IMG/VR virus record: IMGVR_UViG_3300044838_000022
Location: 1-46,505 of that record
DNA: 46,505 bases
Reading direction: 5' to 3' (one strand)
Source: a virus
The notes beneath the pieces are model-generated. The model had not been told where the DNA came from. It ran no database searches and saw nothing but the letters and a program-made list of their open reading frames with translations. Shown here in pieces: positions 1-5,792 of this stretch. A program made the position numbers and the translations under genes. Position 1 is the stretch's first letter. Each line of letters begins with the position of its first letter.

Positions 1-25
1 AGGGCTTTCCGTGTAGGAAGACGCG

Positions 26-490
26 ATGCCCCCAAGCAATAGCTACAAAGTACGAGATGTTTATATTCAAGAGCGCGCTAGACGCTTTTGGAGTAATGTG
101 GCAATTAACCCGCTTACTGAATGCTGGGAATGGACAGCAGCTAAAGACGATTTGGGCTATGGCCGATTTATGTTCGATGCCCGAAGAAGTGGGTTGCGTT
201 TAACACAATTAGCTCATAGGGTTTCTTACTGGATTTTGGTTGGCCCAATACCGGATAGTTTAGAGCTAGATCATTTGTGTAGAAATACGTCGTGCGTAAA
301 CCCTGACCATCTTGAGGCAGTTACTAGAAAAGTAAATTTGAACCGTGGAAACTCACCACACCATGCAAAAACCCATTGCCCACAAAATCACCCTTATAGT
401 AAATCAAAGCGACAGAGGATTTGTCGAGCTTGTGCAAACGAGGCCAATCGTAAATACAGAGCAAGGAAAAAGTATGCCTCCGGCGTATAG
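26..490 (+). CDS. HNH homing endonuclease (intronless)
   Basis: 154 aa. The core ELDHLCRNTSCVNPDHLE (about residues 80-97) is a classic phage HNH motif with catalytic His and zinc-type Cys residues. A C-terminal C-H-C-C cluster (THCPQNH, then CRAC) ends the protein, as in many actinophage HNH proteins. The expected role is a site-specific DNA break that promotes spread of its own gene. The start ATG is preceded by AGGA. The last 17 nt overlap the next gene. The first residues MPPSNSYKVRD resemble MPPAYSYKMRN of the next gene, which suggests the element carries a copy of its target gene's start. HNH identity is confident; target specificity is not known. Confidence 0.9.
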   Translation: MPPSNSYKVRDVYIQERARRFWSNVAINPLTECWEWTAAKDDLGYGRFMFDARRSGLRLTQLAHRVSYWILVGPIPDSLELDHLCRNTSCVNPDHLEAVTRKVNLNRGNSPHHAKTHCPQNHPYSKSKRQRICRACANEANRKYRARKKYASGV

Positions 491-737
491 TTATAAGATG
501 AGAAATTTAGAATACCTCAAGCCGGACGCATTTTCCGACTACCTCACTATTTACGAGGTAGCTAAAAAAGTCGAGCGCGATCCCTCGTGGATCAGAAAAT
601 TGGAAAGGGCCGACAGGATTCCAAAAGCAGCACGAGTGAAATGTGGTAAATTACAAGTTCGGCTGTGGAGTCCAGAGCAAGTAACTGAAATTCAACTCAT
701 CATCGACAACATGAGAATGGGCAGGCCGCCGAAGTGA
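474..737 (+). CDS. Small helix-turn-helix DNA-binding protein
   Basis: 87 aa. The segment YLTIYEVAKKVERDPSWIRK followed by a short basic wing resembles MerR/excisionase-type winged helices. A role as a small regulator or excisionase-like protein is inferred. The ATG at 474 is chosen because AAGGAAA lies just upstream; a longer frame back to 345 lies inside the HNH gene and is unlikely. Its stop overlaps the GTG start of the HIRAN gene (GTGA), so the two are probably translationally coupled. It may be the target gene of the adjacent HNH element. Confidence 0.7.
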   Translation: MPPAYSYKMRNLEYLKPDAFSDYLTIYEVAKKVERDPSWIRKLERADRIPKAARVKCGKLQVRLWSPEQVTEIQLIIDNMRMGRPPK

Positions 738-1108
738 GTAAAAATATAGACTTGGGTGTGAGCAAAAAGAAAAAGAAGTCGGTTCCTTTTGAATTGACGG
801 TGGTGGGAATGACTCATCACACGACAAAATCGACAAGGATTATCCTTCGCGACAAATTGCCGATGGATTGCGAATTGGAAAGAGAGCCAACAAATAACTA
901 CGACACGAATGCGGTCAAGGTGAACATAAAAGAGGTTGGAGCATTTTACGGATTGCATCTTGGATACATCAGACGCCATGTAGCTGTTGACCTAGCCCGC
1001 GCCCTCGACGCTGAGGCGATCACTCTGAAGACGTGCAGGCTGAGCGCCATAGACATTGACAAGGGAGAGGGAACACTTGAAATTCGGCTTAGGTACGCCA
1101 AAAAATGA
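734..1108 (+). CDS. Stand-alone HIRAN-domain protein
   Basis: 124 aa. It has the HIRAN pattern: VVGMTHH near residue 25, then CELEREPTNNYDTNAVKV, then GLHLGYIRRHVAVDLARAL. HIRAN domains bind 3' ends of single-stranded DNA and are often fused to SNF2 helicases such as HLTF; here the domain stands alone after a Lys-rich N-terminus. Recognition of DNA ends during replication or repair is an inference. The start is GTG, overlapping the previous stop. Family assignment is firm, function less so. Confidence 0.85.
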   Translation: MSKNIDLGVSKKKKKSVPFELTVVGMTHHTTKSTRIILRDKLPMDCELEREPTNNYDTNAVKVNIKEVGAFYGLHLGYIRRHVAVDLARALDAEAITLKTCRLSAIDIDKGEGTLEIRLRYAKK

Positions 1109-1113
1109 ATTAC

Positions 1114-1143
1114 TTGACAATGACACTCCCGCTGTGTTAGGAT
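1114..1143 (+). promoter_or_regulatory. Sigma-70-type promoter for the AT-hook gene
   Basis: TTGACA at 1114-1119 and TAGGAT at 1138-1143, spacing 18. TANNNT is the usual -10 pattern of actinobacterial housekeeping promoters. It lies just before the gene starting at 1180, in a short gap without coding. Confidence 0.75.
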
Positions 1144-1179
1144 TTACGCAAGCTGCCCGAACGAATGGAGGAATTTGAA

Positions 1180-1983
1180 GTGGCGAACATCGTAGAGCTA
1201 CGGCGCAAGGCAAAGAAGTTGGGTCTTTCGCGCAAGGTCGTTACAGGCTCGCGCGCTGACCTGGAAGCTGCCATTGCCGCCGCAGGAAAGAACGGCGACA
1301 AGCCGAGTAAGAAGAAGAAGGCTGTCAAGGCCGCAGTAAATTCAGAGGTTCCGCGCAAGCGCGGTAGGCCGAAGGGTTCAACGAACAAGCCGAAGAAGGC
1401 TGGTTCCACGACGACGGCAAAGCGGACACCTGCCGAGAGTCGGAAGAATTCCGGCAAGGCGAAGCGGTCTGCCTCTACGTCGAATGGGGACGCCGGTCGG
1501 CTGCTCGTTGGAAGTCTGAGCTTCACGAATTACGACGAGGATGACTGGAATCCGCGTGAGGGTTCGCGGACTGAGTACATTTTCTCGACCCTCAAGAAGT
1601 ACAAGGGCGACGTTGAAAAGACATTTAACGCGCTCAAGGACGAGGTAAACGATCTGATCGAGCGGACGAAGCGCAACGGTGAAAAGCGTACGAAGGAGGA
1701 AAGGCTCGATACGCTCCGGTACCATATTCATCAGGTGCGTTGGCGCTTTGCTGTCCAGACGGGCCAGCATGAGAAGGCTACGAACCGGATCGAGTACGGT
1801 ACGGGTGCGAATGCAAAGCCGAAGCGTGGTCGACCTAAGAAGGGCGAGGCGCAGGTGACTCATTCGGCAGGCGCTAAGAAGCGGGGACGGCCGAAGGGGA
1901 GCACGAACAAGGCCAAGGCCGGTAACATCGACCTATCGCCTAAGAAGCGTGGCAGGCCGAAGGGTTCAAAGAACAAAAAGTAA
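1180..1983 (+). CDS. AT-hook / SAP-like DNA-binding protein
   Basis: 267 aa, very rich in Lys/Arg. The N-terminal segment VELRRKAKKLGLS with GSRADLEAAI looks like a SAP/Rho-N type helix pair. Four AT-hook cores (RGRP or RGRPKG) begin near residues 61, 216, 235 and 257, so three cluster at the C-terminus. A central segment (about 110-200) has no basic repeats and may be a folded domain. The protein probably binds AT-rich minor grooves as a nucleoid-like or regulatory factor. GTG at 1180 is chosen because GGAGG (1167-1171) sits 8 nt upstream; the ATG at 1165 would overlap this ribosome-binding site. It has its own promoter and terminator. Confidence 0.8.
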   Translation: MANIVELRRKAKKLGLSRKVVTGSRADLEAAIAAAGKNGDKPSKKKKAVKAAVNSEVPRKRGRPKGSTNKPKKAGSTTTAKRTPAESRKNSGKAKRSASTSNGDAGRLLVGSLSFTNYDEDDWNPREGSRTEYIFSTLKKYKGDVEKTFNALKDEVNDLIERTKRNGEKRTKEERLDTLRYHIHQVRWRFAVQTGQHEKATNRIEYGTGANAKPKRGRPKKGEAQVTHSAGAKKRGRPKGSTNKAKAGNIDLSPKKRGRPKGSKNKK

Positions 1984-2001
1984 GTTGGTAAGGGCCGAGC
2001 C

Positions 2002-2038
2002 AAAAAAGGGAGTCGGGAATTTTCTCGGCTCCCTTTTT
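2002..2038 (+). terminator. Rho-independent terminator after the AT-hook gene
   Basis: Stem GGGAGTCG (2008-2015) with CGGCTCCC (2026-2033), flanked by A6 on the left and T5 on the right. A GCCGAG just upstream (1994-1999) could also pair with CTCGGC, giving an alternative fold. Confidence 0.85.
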
Positions 2039-2060
2039 GTCTAACTGAAAGGATAATTAC

Positions 2061-2222
2061 ATGGTTTACAATCACGAGCCGTATGAAAATTGGTACCTGT
2101 CTCTTCGCCGGTTGAATAAATGGTGGGAAGGTCGAGCGCTAAGATGGATGCTTCATTCCTGGCTGATTGGAATTCTCACTGGCGTTGTCGTCATGGGGAC
2201 AATTTGGATCGTGACGAGCTAG
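2061..2222 (+). CDS. 53-aa single-pass membrane protein
   Basis: ATG at 2061 with GAAAGGA 8 nt upstream. The protein begins MVYNHEPYENW, has a basic and Trp-rich middle (RRLNKWWEGRALRW), and ends in a hydrophobic helix (LIGILTGVVVMGTIWIV). This gives one predicted transmembrane segment with positive charges on the N-terminal side. The stop TAG shares its last base with the GTG start of the next gene, so the two are likely translated together. Role unknown; a small holin-like or host-membrane modulator is possible. Confidence 0.6.
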   Translation: MVYNHEPYENWYLSLRRLNKWWEGRALRWMLHSWLIGILTGVVVMGTIWIVTS

Positions 2223-2476
2223 TGCTCTGGACAATTTTCGCGTGGGTGGGTGTTGCCGGGTATCTAATTTGGATGCTGTCGATACTCGGAGCGGCGTTCA
2301 CGCGGCTACAGGGATTCCTCTACGCGCTCACGCATCCGAGGATGGTCATAGAAGTCGCCAGGAGCGACCGTGACGAGTTGCCGGTGGTCGAGGGTACCGC
2401 GAGAAGGGGTAAGCCGTATCAAGCCGCTGAGGAGGCCGCAGGAGGGATCGAGGCATTCAAACAACTCCGCTCTTGA
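2222..2476 (+). CDS. 84-aa membrane protein, coupled to the preceding one
   Basis: The GTG at 2222 overlaps the upstream TAG (TAGTG). The N-terminus is hydrophobic (LWTIFAWVGVAGYLIWML), with a weaker second hydrophobic stretch (LQGFLYALT), then a hydrophilic charged tail. A longer frame from ATG 2120 exists but runs through the 53-aa gene in another frame, so the GTG start is preferred. The pair of small overlapping membrane genes is reminiscent of holin/antiholin or inner/outer membrane pairs, but it lies far from the lytic genes. Function unknown. Confidence 0.6.
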   Translation: MLWTIFAWVGVAGYLIWMLSILGAAFTRLQGFLYALTHPRMVIEVARSDRDELPVVEGTARRGKPYQAAEEAAGGIEAFKQLRS

Positions 2477-2501
2477 CGGATCGCGGAATGCGCGATAGTA
2501 T
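2473..2501 (+). promoter_or_regulatory. Promoter of the candidate small RNA
   Basis: TTGACG at 2473-2478 and TAGTAT at 2496-2501, spacing 17. It begins at the stop codon of the 84-aa gene. No open frame follows before the terminator at 2541-2574. Confidence 0.75.
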
Positions 2502-2507
2502 GGGTAG

Positions 2508-2580
2508 GCGAAGTTCCTTTCCCTGGGAACAGTCCGAAAGAGAAAGCCTCTGGTGAAATATCCAGGGGCTTTCTTATTTA
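2508..2580 (+). ncRNA. Candidate phage small RNA (about 73 nt)
   Basis: A promoter is followed after only about 40 nt by a strong terminator: AGAAAGCCTCTGG (2541-2553) pairs with CCAGGGGCTTTCT (2562-2574), a 13-bp stem with one G-U pair, followed by a U-rich tail. The first part folds as GTTCC (2513-2517) with GGAAC (2526-2530). The loop and 3' arm contain CCTTTCCCTGG (2516-2526), the exact complement of the ribosome-binding region of the AAA+ gene that starts at 6644 on the minus strand. Related regions upstream of 6868 and 4063 match partly. An antisense role is inferred. The alternative, a leader for the 2624 gene, is less likely because that gene has its own promoter. Confidence 0.55.
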
Positions 2581-2588
2581 TTGTTCCC

Positions 2589-2617
2589 TTGACAGCTAAA
2601 TTACACTCTGCTAGGAT
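2589..2617 (+). promoter_or_regulatory. Promoter for the 2624 gene
   Basis: TTGACA at 2589-2594 and TAGGAT at 2612-2617, spacing 17: a near-consensus actinobacterial promoter. The start codon is only 6 nt further, so the transcript is leaderless or nearly so. Confidence 0.8.
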
Positions 2618-2623
2618 GAAGGC

Positions 2624-2959
2624 ATGAACAAGATGCAGAAGCGAATGAGCCGCACAGCAACCGCTTATACGCCGCTTGATCCTAAGCCGGTCGCTAAGGC
2701 CAAGAAGGGCATCAAGACCACTGACCGACGCCGTACCTCAATCACTCTACCGCACACGCCGCAGACGATTGGAGTCGAGCGCGATGCGAGTACGATCAAT
2801 GATGAATTCCTGAACCGCGCTCTCGACAAGCTCGGACATGATCCGAAGTGCTCACGTCGGCAAATTTCAAATACGGTAACGGCAACTTACCCGTTTGATG
2901 TTGATAATTGCGAGCGGTGTAAGAAGATCGCGCCGAAGTCGTACAAGAAGGGAAACTAA
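2624..2959 (+). CDS. Hypothetical protein, Cys-containing
   Basis: 111 aa, basic N-terminal half (many Lys/Arg/Thr). The C-terminal part has one Cys (HDPKCSRRQ) and then CERCKK, which could form a small metal site together with a His. The family is not recognised. ATG is chosen since it directly follows a consensus promoter; the distance implies a leaderless or very short 5' end, which actinobacterial ribosomes tolerate. It is followed 2 nt later by the MazG-like gene. Confidence 0.6.
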   Translation: MNKMQKRMSRTATAYTPLDPKPVAKAKKGIKTTDRRRTSITLPHTPQTIGVERDASTINDEFLNRALDKLGHDPKCSRRQISNTVTATYPFDVDNCERCKKIAPKSYKKGN

Positions 2960-2961
2960 AA

Positions 2962-3216
2962 ATGACTAGCGCCATTTCGGGAGGTTATAGTAAAATGGAT
3001 AAAAAGCGTTGGGAAGGAACAACCCGAACTCACGCTGAGCATATTTCAAAGCTGGTCGAGGAAGTCGGCGAAGTCGGAAGCGCACTACTGAAATATGAGC
3101 GGGCAATGGCTGCCAAGAATCCAAGCAAGGCAGGAGTCAAAGCGCGTCGCGCCGAACTGGAAGAGGAACTGACGCACGTCGTCTTCATCGCCCATACGTT
3201 CCGACGCCAACTCTGA
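2962..3216 (+). CDS. MazG-like nucleotide pyrophosphohydrolase-type protein
   Basis: 84 aa. The pattern HISKLVEEVGEVGSALLKY followed by ELEEELTHVVFIAH matches the helical MazG/dUTPase-like fold, in which EExxE and ELxD motifs bind Mg-nucleotides. Here the usual Asp after EL is Thr (ELTHV), so activity is uncertain. The family cleaves non-canonical NTPs; the phage role may be nucleotide-pool housekeeping. Two starts are plausible: 2962 (GAAGG upstream) and 2995 (GGGAGG 10 nt upstream). The longer one is given. Confidence 0.65.
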   Translation: MTSAISGGYSKMDKKRWEGTTRTHAEHISKLVEEVGEVGSALLKYERAMAAKNPSKAGVKARRAELEEELTHVVFIAHTFRRQL

Positions 3217-3247
3217 CGCCAAGATTCTCACGCCACGCCACGCCGAC

Positions 3248-3272
3248 CGGAAGCCCCCTAGAGGGGCTTTCG
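3248..3272 (+). terminator. Terminator after the MazG-like gene
   Basis: A 10-bp stem, 3248-3257 with 3263-3272, loop CTAGA. The U-tract is short, as is common for actinobacterial terminators. Confidence 0.6.
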
Positions 3273-3326
3273 TCGTTAGAGGCCGTGTAAGCCGTTCTAA
3301 GGGATGCGATCAGGAGGGGAATGGTT

Positions 3327-3497
3327 CTACCTACCCTTGACCCTCGCAAGCCCGTAGAGATGCTTACAGAGGCTTCTGGTATCGTGGTCGTGGGCGGCTT
3401 TCGGCCTACAACGAGCCTATCGGCCTTATGGAAGCATTGACTTAGGCTGGTAGGTAGGGAAACGTTGCGTAAGCGCGTTCCAAACGAAAGCCGCCCC
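3327..3497. other. Interleaved long inverted repeats (pseudoknot-like topology)
   Basis: CTACCTACC (3327-3335) pairs with GGTAGGTAG (3449-3457), and GGGCGGCTTTCG (3392-3403) pairs with CGAAAGCCGCCC (3485-3496). The two pairs are interleaved, not nested, which is the topology of an RNA pseudoknot. No credible ORF covers the segment. It may be a structured RNA, or a DNA site for protein binding or replication. Confidence 0.35.
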
Positions 3498-3575
3498 AAA
3501 ATTTCGTAGAAGTTGCCATGTTCAGCTCATCGACTCAGATCGAATGGGCGAAAATATATTGCGGAAATTTTCGTT

Positions 3576-3592
3576 CACCATTTGAAATGGTG
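3576..3592. promoter_or_regulatory. 17-bp palindrome, operator-like
   Basis: CACCATTTGAAATGGTG is a perfect palindrome with 8-bp arms around a central G. It lies in an AT-rich gene-free stretch (3540-3740). A second site with the same CACCA-N7-TGGTG frame follows 47 bp later. Binding by a dimeric repressor is inferred. Confidence 0.4.
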
Positions 3593-3622
3593 TCACGGAA
3601 AATAAATGATAAATTACATCGT

Positions 3623-3639
3623 CACCACTCGTGATGGTG
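3623..3639. promoter_or_regulatory. Second 17-bp CACCA-N7-TGGTG site
   Basis: CACCACTCGTGATGGTG has the same outer arms and the same 17-bp length as the palindrome at 3576-3592, with a different centre. The rest of 3498-3730 is AT-rich and holds no gene that I can support. Confidence 0.35.
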
Positions 3640-3731
3640 CATTGGAAAATTAATCAAATCCGAATGCTAAAATTATGATAAGTCAAAGTTTGGAATTTAC
3701 AATTATCGACTTTTGGCAATTTAAAAAAGGC

Positions 3732-3764
3732 AATAAAAAAGGCCCGCCGTTTTTCGGCGAGCCT
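3732..3764 (-). terminator. Minus-strand terminator of the 77-aa gene
   Basis: AGGCCCGCCG (3740-3749) pairs with CGGCGAGCCT (3755-3764), with two internal mismatches. Read on the minus strand, it is followed by a run of T from the A-rich stretch at 3732-3740. It lies just beyond the outer arm of the 30-bp inverted repeat. Confidence 0.8.
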
Positions 3765-3776
3765 ATGGAAAATCAG

Positions 3777-3806
3777 GGTAAGGAAAATTTCATTGAACCT
3801 TCCCCC
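3777..3806 (+). repeat. Left arm of perfect 30-bp inverted repeat around the 77-aa gene
   Basis: Perfect reverse complement of 4084-4113 over 30 of 30 bases. It begins GGTAAGGAAA, contains TTGAAC and ends CCCCC. It belongs to a repeat family also seen at 4092-4141 and 6671-6721. Confidence 0.95.
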
Positions 3807-3829
3807 GGATTTGAAATTGACGGTAGGGG

Positions 3830-4063
3830 TTAGGCTGCTACTCGACCGCTCTTAAGCAAGCGGTTAAGGGAAGCGTAGGGGTGAGCGTAGATTTCGAGCG
3901 CGTCGTCCAGGGTGTCGGCCGTAGCCGTGAACGAGGGAAGACCCCTCGCGCTCACGTCAACTACTAGGGCAGGCTCGCGCGGATCGTTCTTAGAGTCCGC
4001 GTTCCAGCAGAGTGCGACGGTAATACCATCCGAGTCGCGCGTCTTCAGAATTTTCGCATGCAT
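3830..4063 (-). CDS. 77-aa hypothetical protein in an inverted-repeat cassette
   Basis: 77 aa, begins MHAKILKTRDSDGITVALCW and ends with a helix-rich segment (TLDDALEIYAHPYASLNRLL). It looks like a small alpha/beta soluble protein; the family is not recognised. The ATG at 4063 follows CAGGGAAGGG, a good ribosome-binding site that could be partly hidden in a hairpin with the upstream CCTTCC. The gene is enclosed exactly by a perfect 30-bp inverted repeat (3777-3806 and 4084-4113) and followed by its own terminator. Confidence 0.7.
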   Translation of the reverse strand: MHAKILKTRDSDGITVALCWNADSKNDPREPALVVDVSARGLPSFTATADTLDDALEIYAHPYASLNRLLKSGRVAA

Positions 4064-4083
4064 GAAATATCCCTTCCCTGAGA

Positions 4084-4113
4084 GGGGGAAGGTTCAATGA
4101 AATTTTCCTTACC
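4084..4113 (-). repeat. Right arm of perfect 30-bp inverted repeat
   Basis: Reverse complement of 3777-3806, located between the end of the VWA gene and the start of the 77-aa gene, immediately upstream of the latter's ribosome-binding site. It overlaps the longer repeat at 4092-4141. Confidence 0.95.
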
Positions 4114-4141
4114 GTCTGGCGAAAACCGCAGCCGTTCCCTG
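4092..4141 (-). repeat. About 50-bp repeat, downstream arm around the AAA/VWA operon
   Basis: Read on the minus strand it starts CAGGGAACGGC, then CGGTTTTCGC, then AGACGGTAAGGAAA, then TTGAAC. The same order of blocks occurs on the plus strand at 6671-6721 with roughly 80% identity, so the two copies are inverted and enclose the VWA and AAA genes. Confidence 0.85.
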
Positions 4142-4152
4142 TACGGTTTTCC

Positions 4153-5790
4153 CTAGAACTTACGGGCCGAAATTGAAGCGATAGCCTCGTCTGCGCTAGG
4201 GATTTTTTCGATCTTGTGTTCTAGGATGACTTTCGCCATCCGCCTAATTTCGGCAGGCTCTAGGTTCAAGGTTGGCTGCCGCTTAGGAGGGTGCTCTTTT
4301 CCTGTTACTTTCCCGTCGGTAATCCAAATCTTGCGACGCTCTTTCCGTTTCGCCAACCATTCAATAGCCGGGCCGTCGATTAGATTCTCGCCGCCGGGCT
4401 TGCCCGTTTCCGGGTGATACTGAAAACGGCGAATTTCATCGTCCGAAACCCTCTTTTTGTTTTCGGCAATGATCGTTAGCCAACCGAAATTGTAAGGGTC
4501 GCTGCCCAAACCCTGATAGGTAGCGATGACGGACGCCGGAGCGATTTTCAGGATTGTGTCAATTTGACGCGCGCTAATGCGCATTGACCCTGAAACGTCG
4601 AAGAGGATTGCGATTCCCTCACGCCCCATTCCCCGCTCGCGGAAAATCCGACCGTCAGACGTTAGCCGATGAATTTGCGTCGGCACACTTCCAATATCGG
4701 AAGACCGCTTGCTAAGGGTCTTAGGACGAGGGAGCGGAAGAGTTAGTGACGGGTGGATAATTTCCATCCGCTGAAATGAGCCGCGAGTGTAGTAGCGGGA
4801 ATATTCGTAGCTGTTATCAATTCCAGCTTTTTTGATATCGGCCAACTCTTCCGGAGTGTAGTCGGATAGGGGGATCGGCTCTCCCTCAATCGGGCTAAAA
4901 GCATCCTCTCCCTCTAGTTCCGTTTCTCCGTCTTCCTCTTCGTCCGAATCATCGTCCGACGAATTTGAACTAGACGAATTATTCTCGTCTTCGTTTTCTT
5001 CGTCTTCCGATTCTTCGTCCGAACTAGACGAGGGATTATTTTTTAGGTCGAATCCCTCGTCGTCTTCTCCGTCTTCCTCTTCGTCCGAACCATCGTTCGA
5101 GGGATATTCGTCTTCATTCTCCGAATCGTCGTTAGCGTCGCCAGAATTGCTAGCGTCGCCGTCGTTTTCCTCGGAGTCTTCCGACTCTTCACCCTCGTCC
5201 GAATCGTCTTCCTCGTCTTCTGGCGGATTCTGGAATTTGCGGGTTAGGTCTTCAATCGCCCGGATTGTCTCTGACCACGGCGCTACCGTTTCGTTCTTCT
5301 CATATTCTGAAAAGCGCGAAATAATCTCGTCCGCGACTTCGACAATCCAAGGTTCTGTAACGACTTCCCTCGCAAGTGTTTCTTCCGCTCGACCGTGGTA
5401 TCCAATCAGCGCCCGCGCTTGCTCTAGCGGCGACTGAGAGGCTAGGGAACGTATCCCCCGTTCCTCGATCCCTTCAGGGGGAGCGGGATTGGTAGGAATG
5501 CCGACGGCTCGGAGTGCCGCATTTACGCGGCAATCCTCAATCGCTTGCATTGTCCTATTTTCCGCTCCCTCGACTTTGACTTTGACTTTCCCGCGTGGGG
5601 TAATTTGAACGTGCATATTTTCATGCGCACGAATTACAGCCGCGTGAGGGTCAGAGTCGAAGGGAACCACGAATTGCTTATTAGTGAAGTCAACGTAGGC
5701 TTTACGGCCAGACGCTTCCCTCACTTCAAAACCCTCCCGGCCGAGTAGCTCCGGGAGGGGCATTACCCTTTTTTGTGCGGAATCTTCCAC
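4153..5790 (-). CDS. VWA-domain protein with HExxH motif and acidic linker (partner of AAA+ ATPase)
   Basis: 545 aa. The N-terminal domain has HENMH (about residues 55-59), an HExxH metal-binding motif, followed by AIEDCRVNAAL, which fits the third-ligand region of DUF2201/CobT-like putative metallopeptidase domains. Residues about 195-310 are an extremely acidic Asp/Glu/Ser/Asn linker. The C-terminal part is a von Willebrand A domain with the MIDAS motif DVSGSM near residue 397 and a later WITDGK. Proteins of this type act with MoxR-type AAA+ ATPases (as in CobS/CobT, NorQ/NorD) to remodel or load metal into a target. GTG start 2 nt after the ATPase stop, with no clear ribosome-binding site, so translation is probably coupled. 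Target unknown; phage annotations often call such proteins CobT-like. Confidence 0.85.
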   Translation of the reverse strand: MEDSAQKRVMPLPELLGREGFEVREASGRKAYVDFTNKQFVVPFDSDPHAAVIRAHENMHVQITPRGKVKVKVEGAENRTMQAIEDCRVNAALRAVGIPTNPAPPEGIEERGIRSLASQSPLEQARALIGYHGRAEETLAREVVTEPWIVEVADEIISRFSEYEKNETVAPWSETIRAIEDLTRKFQNPPEDEEDDSDEGEESEDSEENDGDASNSGDANDDSENEDEYPSNDGSDEEEDGEDDEGFDLKNNPSSSSDEESEDEENEDENNSSSSNSSDDDSDEEEDGETELEGEDAFSPIEGEPIPLSDYTPEELADIKKAGIDNSYEYSRYYTRGSFQRMEIIHPSLTLPLPRPKTLSKRSSDIGSVPTQIHRLTSDGRIFRERGMGREGIAILFDVSGSMRISARQIDTILKIAPASVIATYQGLGSDPYNFGWLTIIAENKKRVSDDEIRRFQYHPETGKPGGENLIDGPAIEWLAKRKERRKIWITDGKVTGKEHPPKRQPTLNLEPAEIRRMAKVILEHKIEKIPSADEAIASISARKF

Positions 5791-5792
5791 GG

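Noticed and set aside
1137-1863. Long minus-strand frames opposite the AT-hook gene
   Set aside because: Repetitive Arg/Pro/Leu shadows caused by the Lys/Arg-rich coding on the plus strand.
3185-3499. 104-aa minus-strand open frame
   Set aside because: It overlaps the end of the MazG-like gene, a terminator and interleaved repeats, starts at TTG without a ribosome-binding site, and shows no recognisable domain.
5147-5437. Ser-rich 96-aa plus-strand frame opposite the VWA gene
   Set aside because: It is the mirror image of the acidic Asp/Glu/Ser linker of the minus-strand gene; low-complexity shadow.
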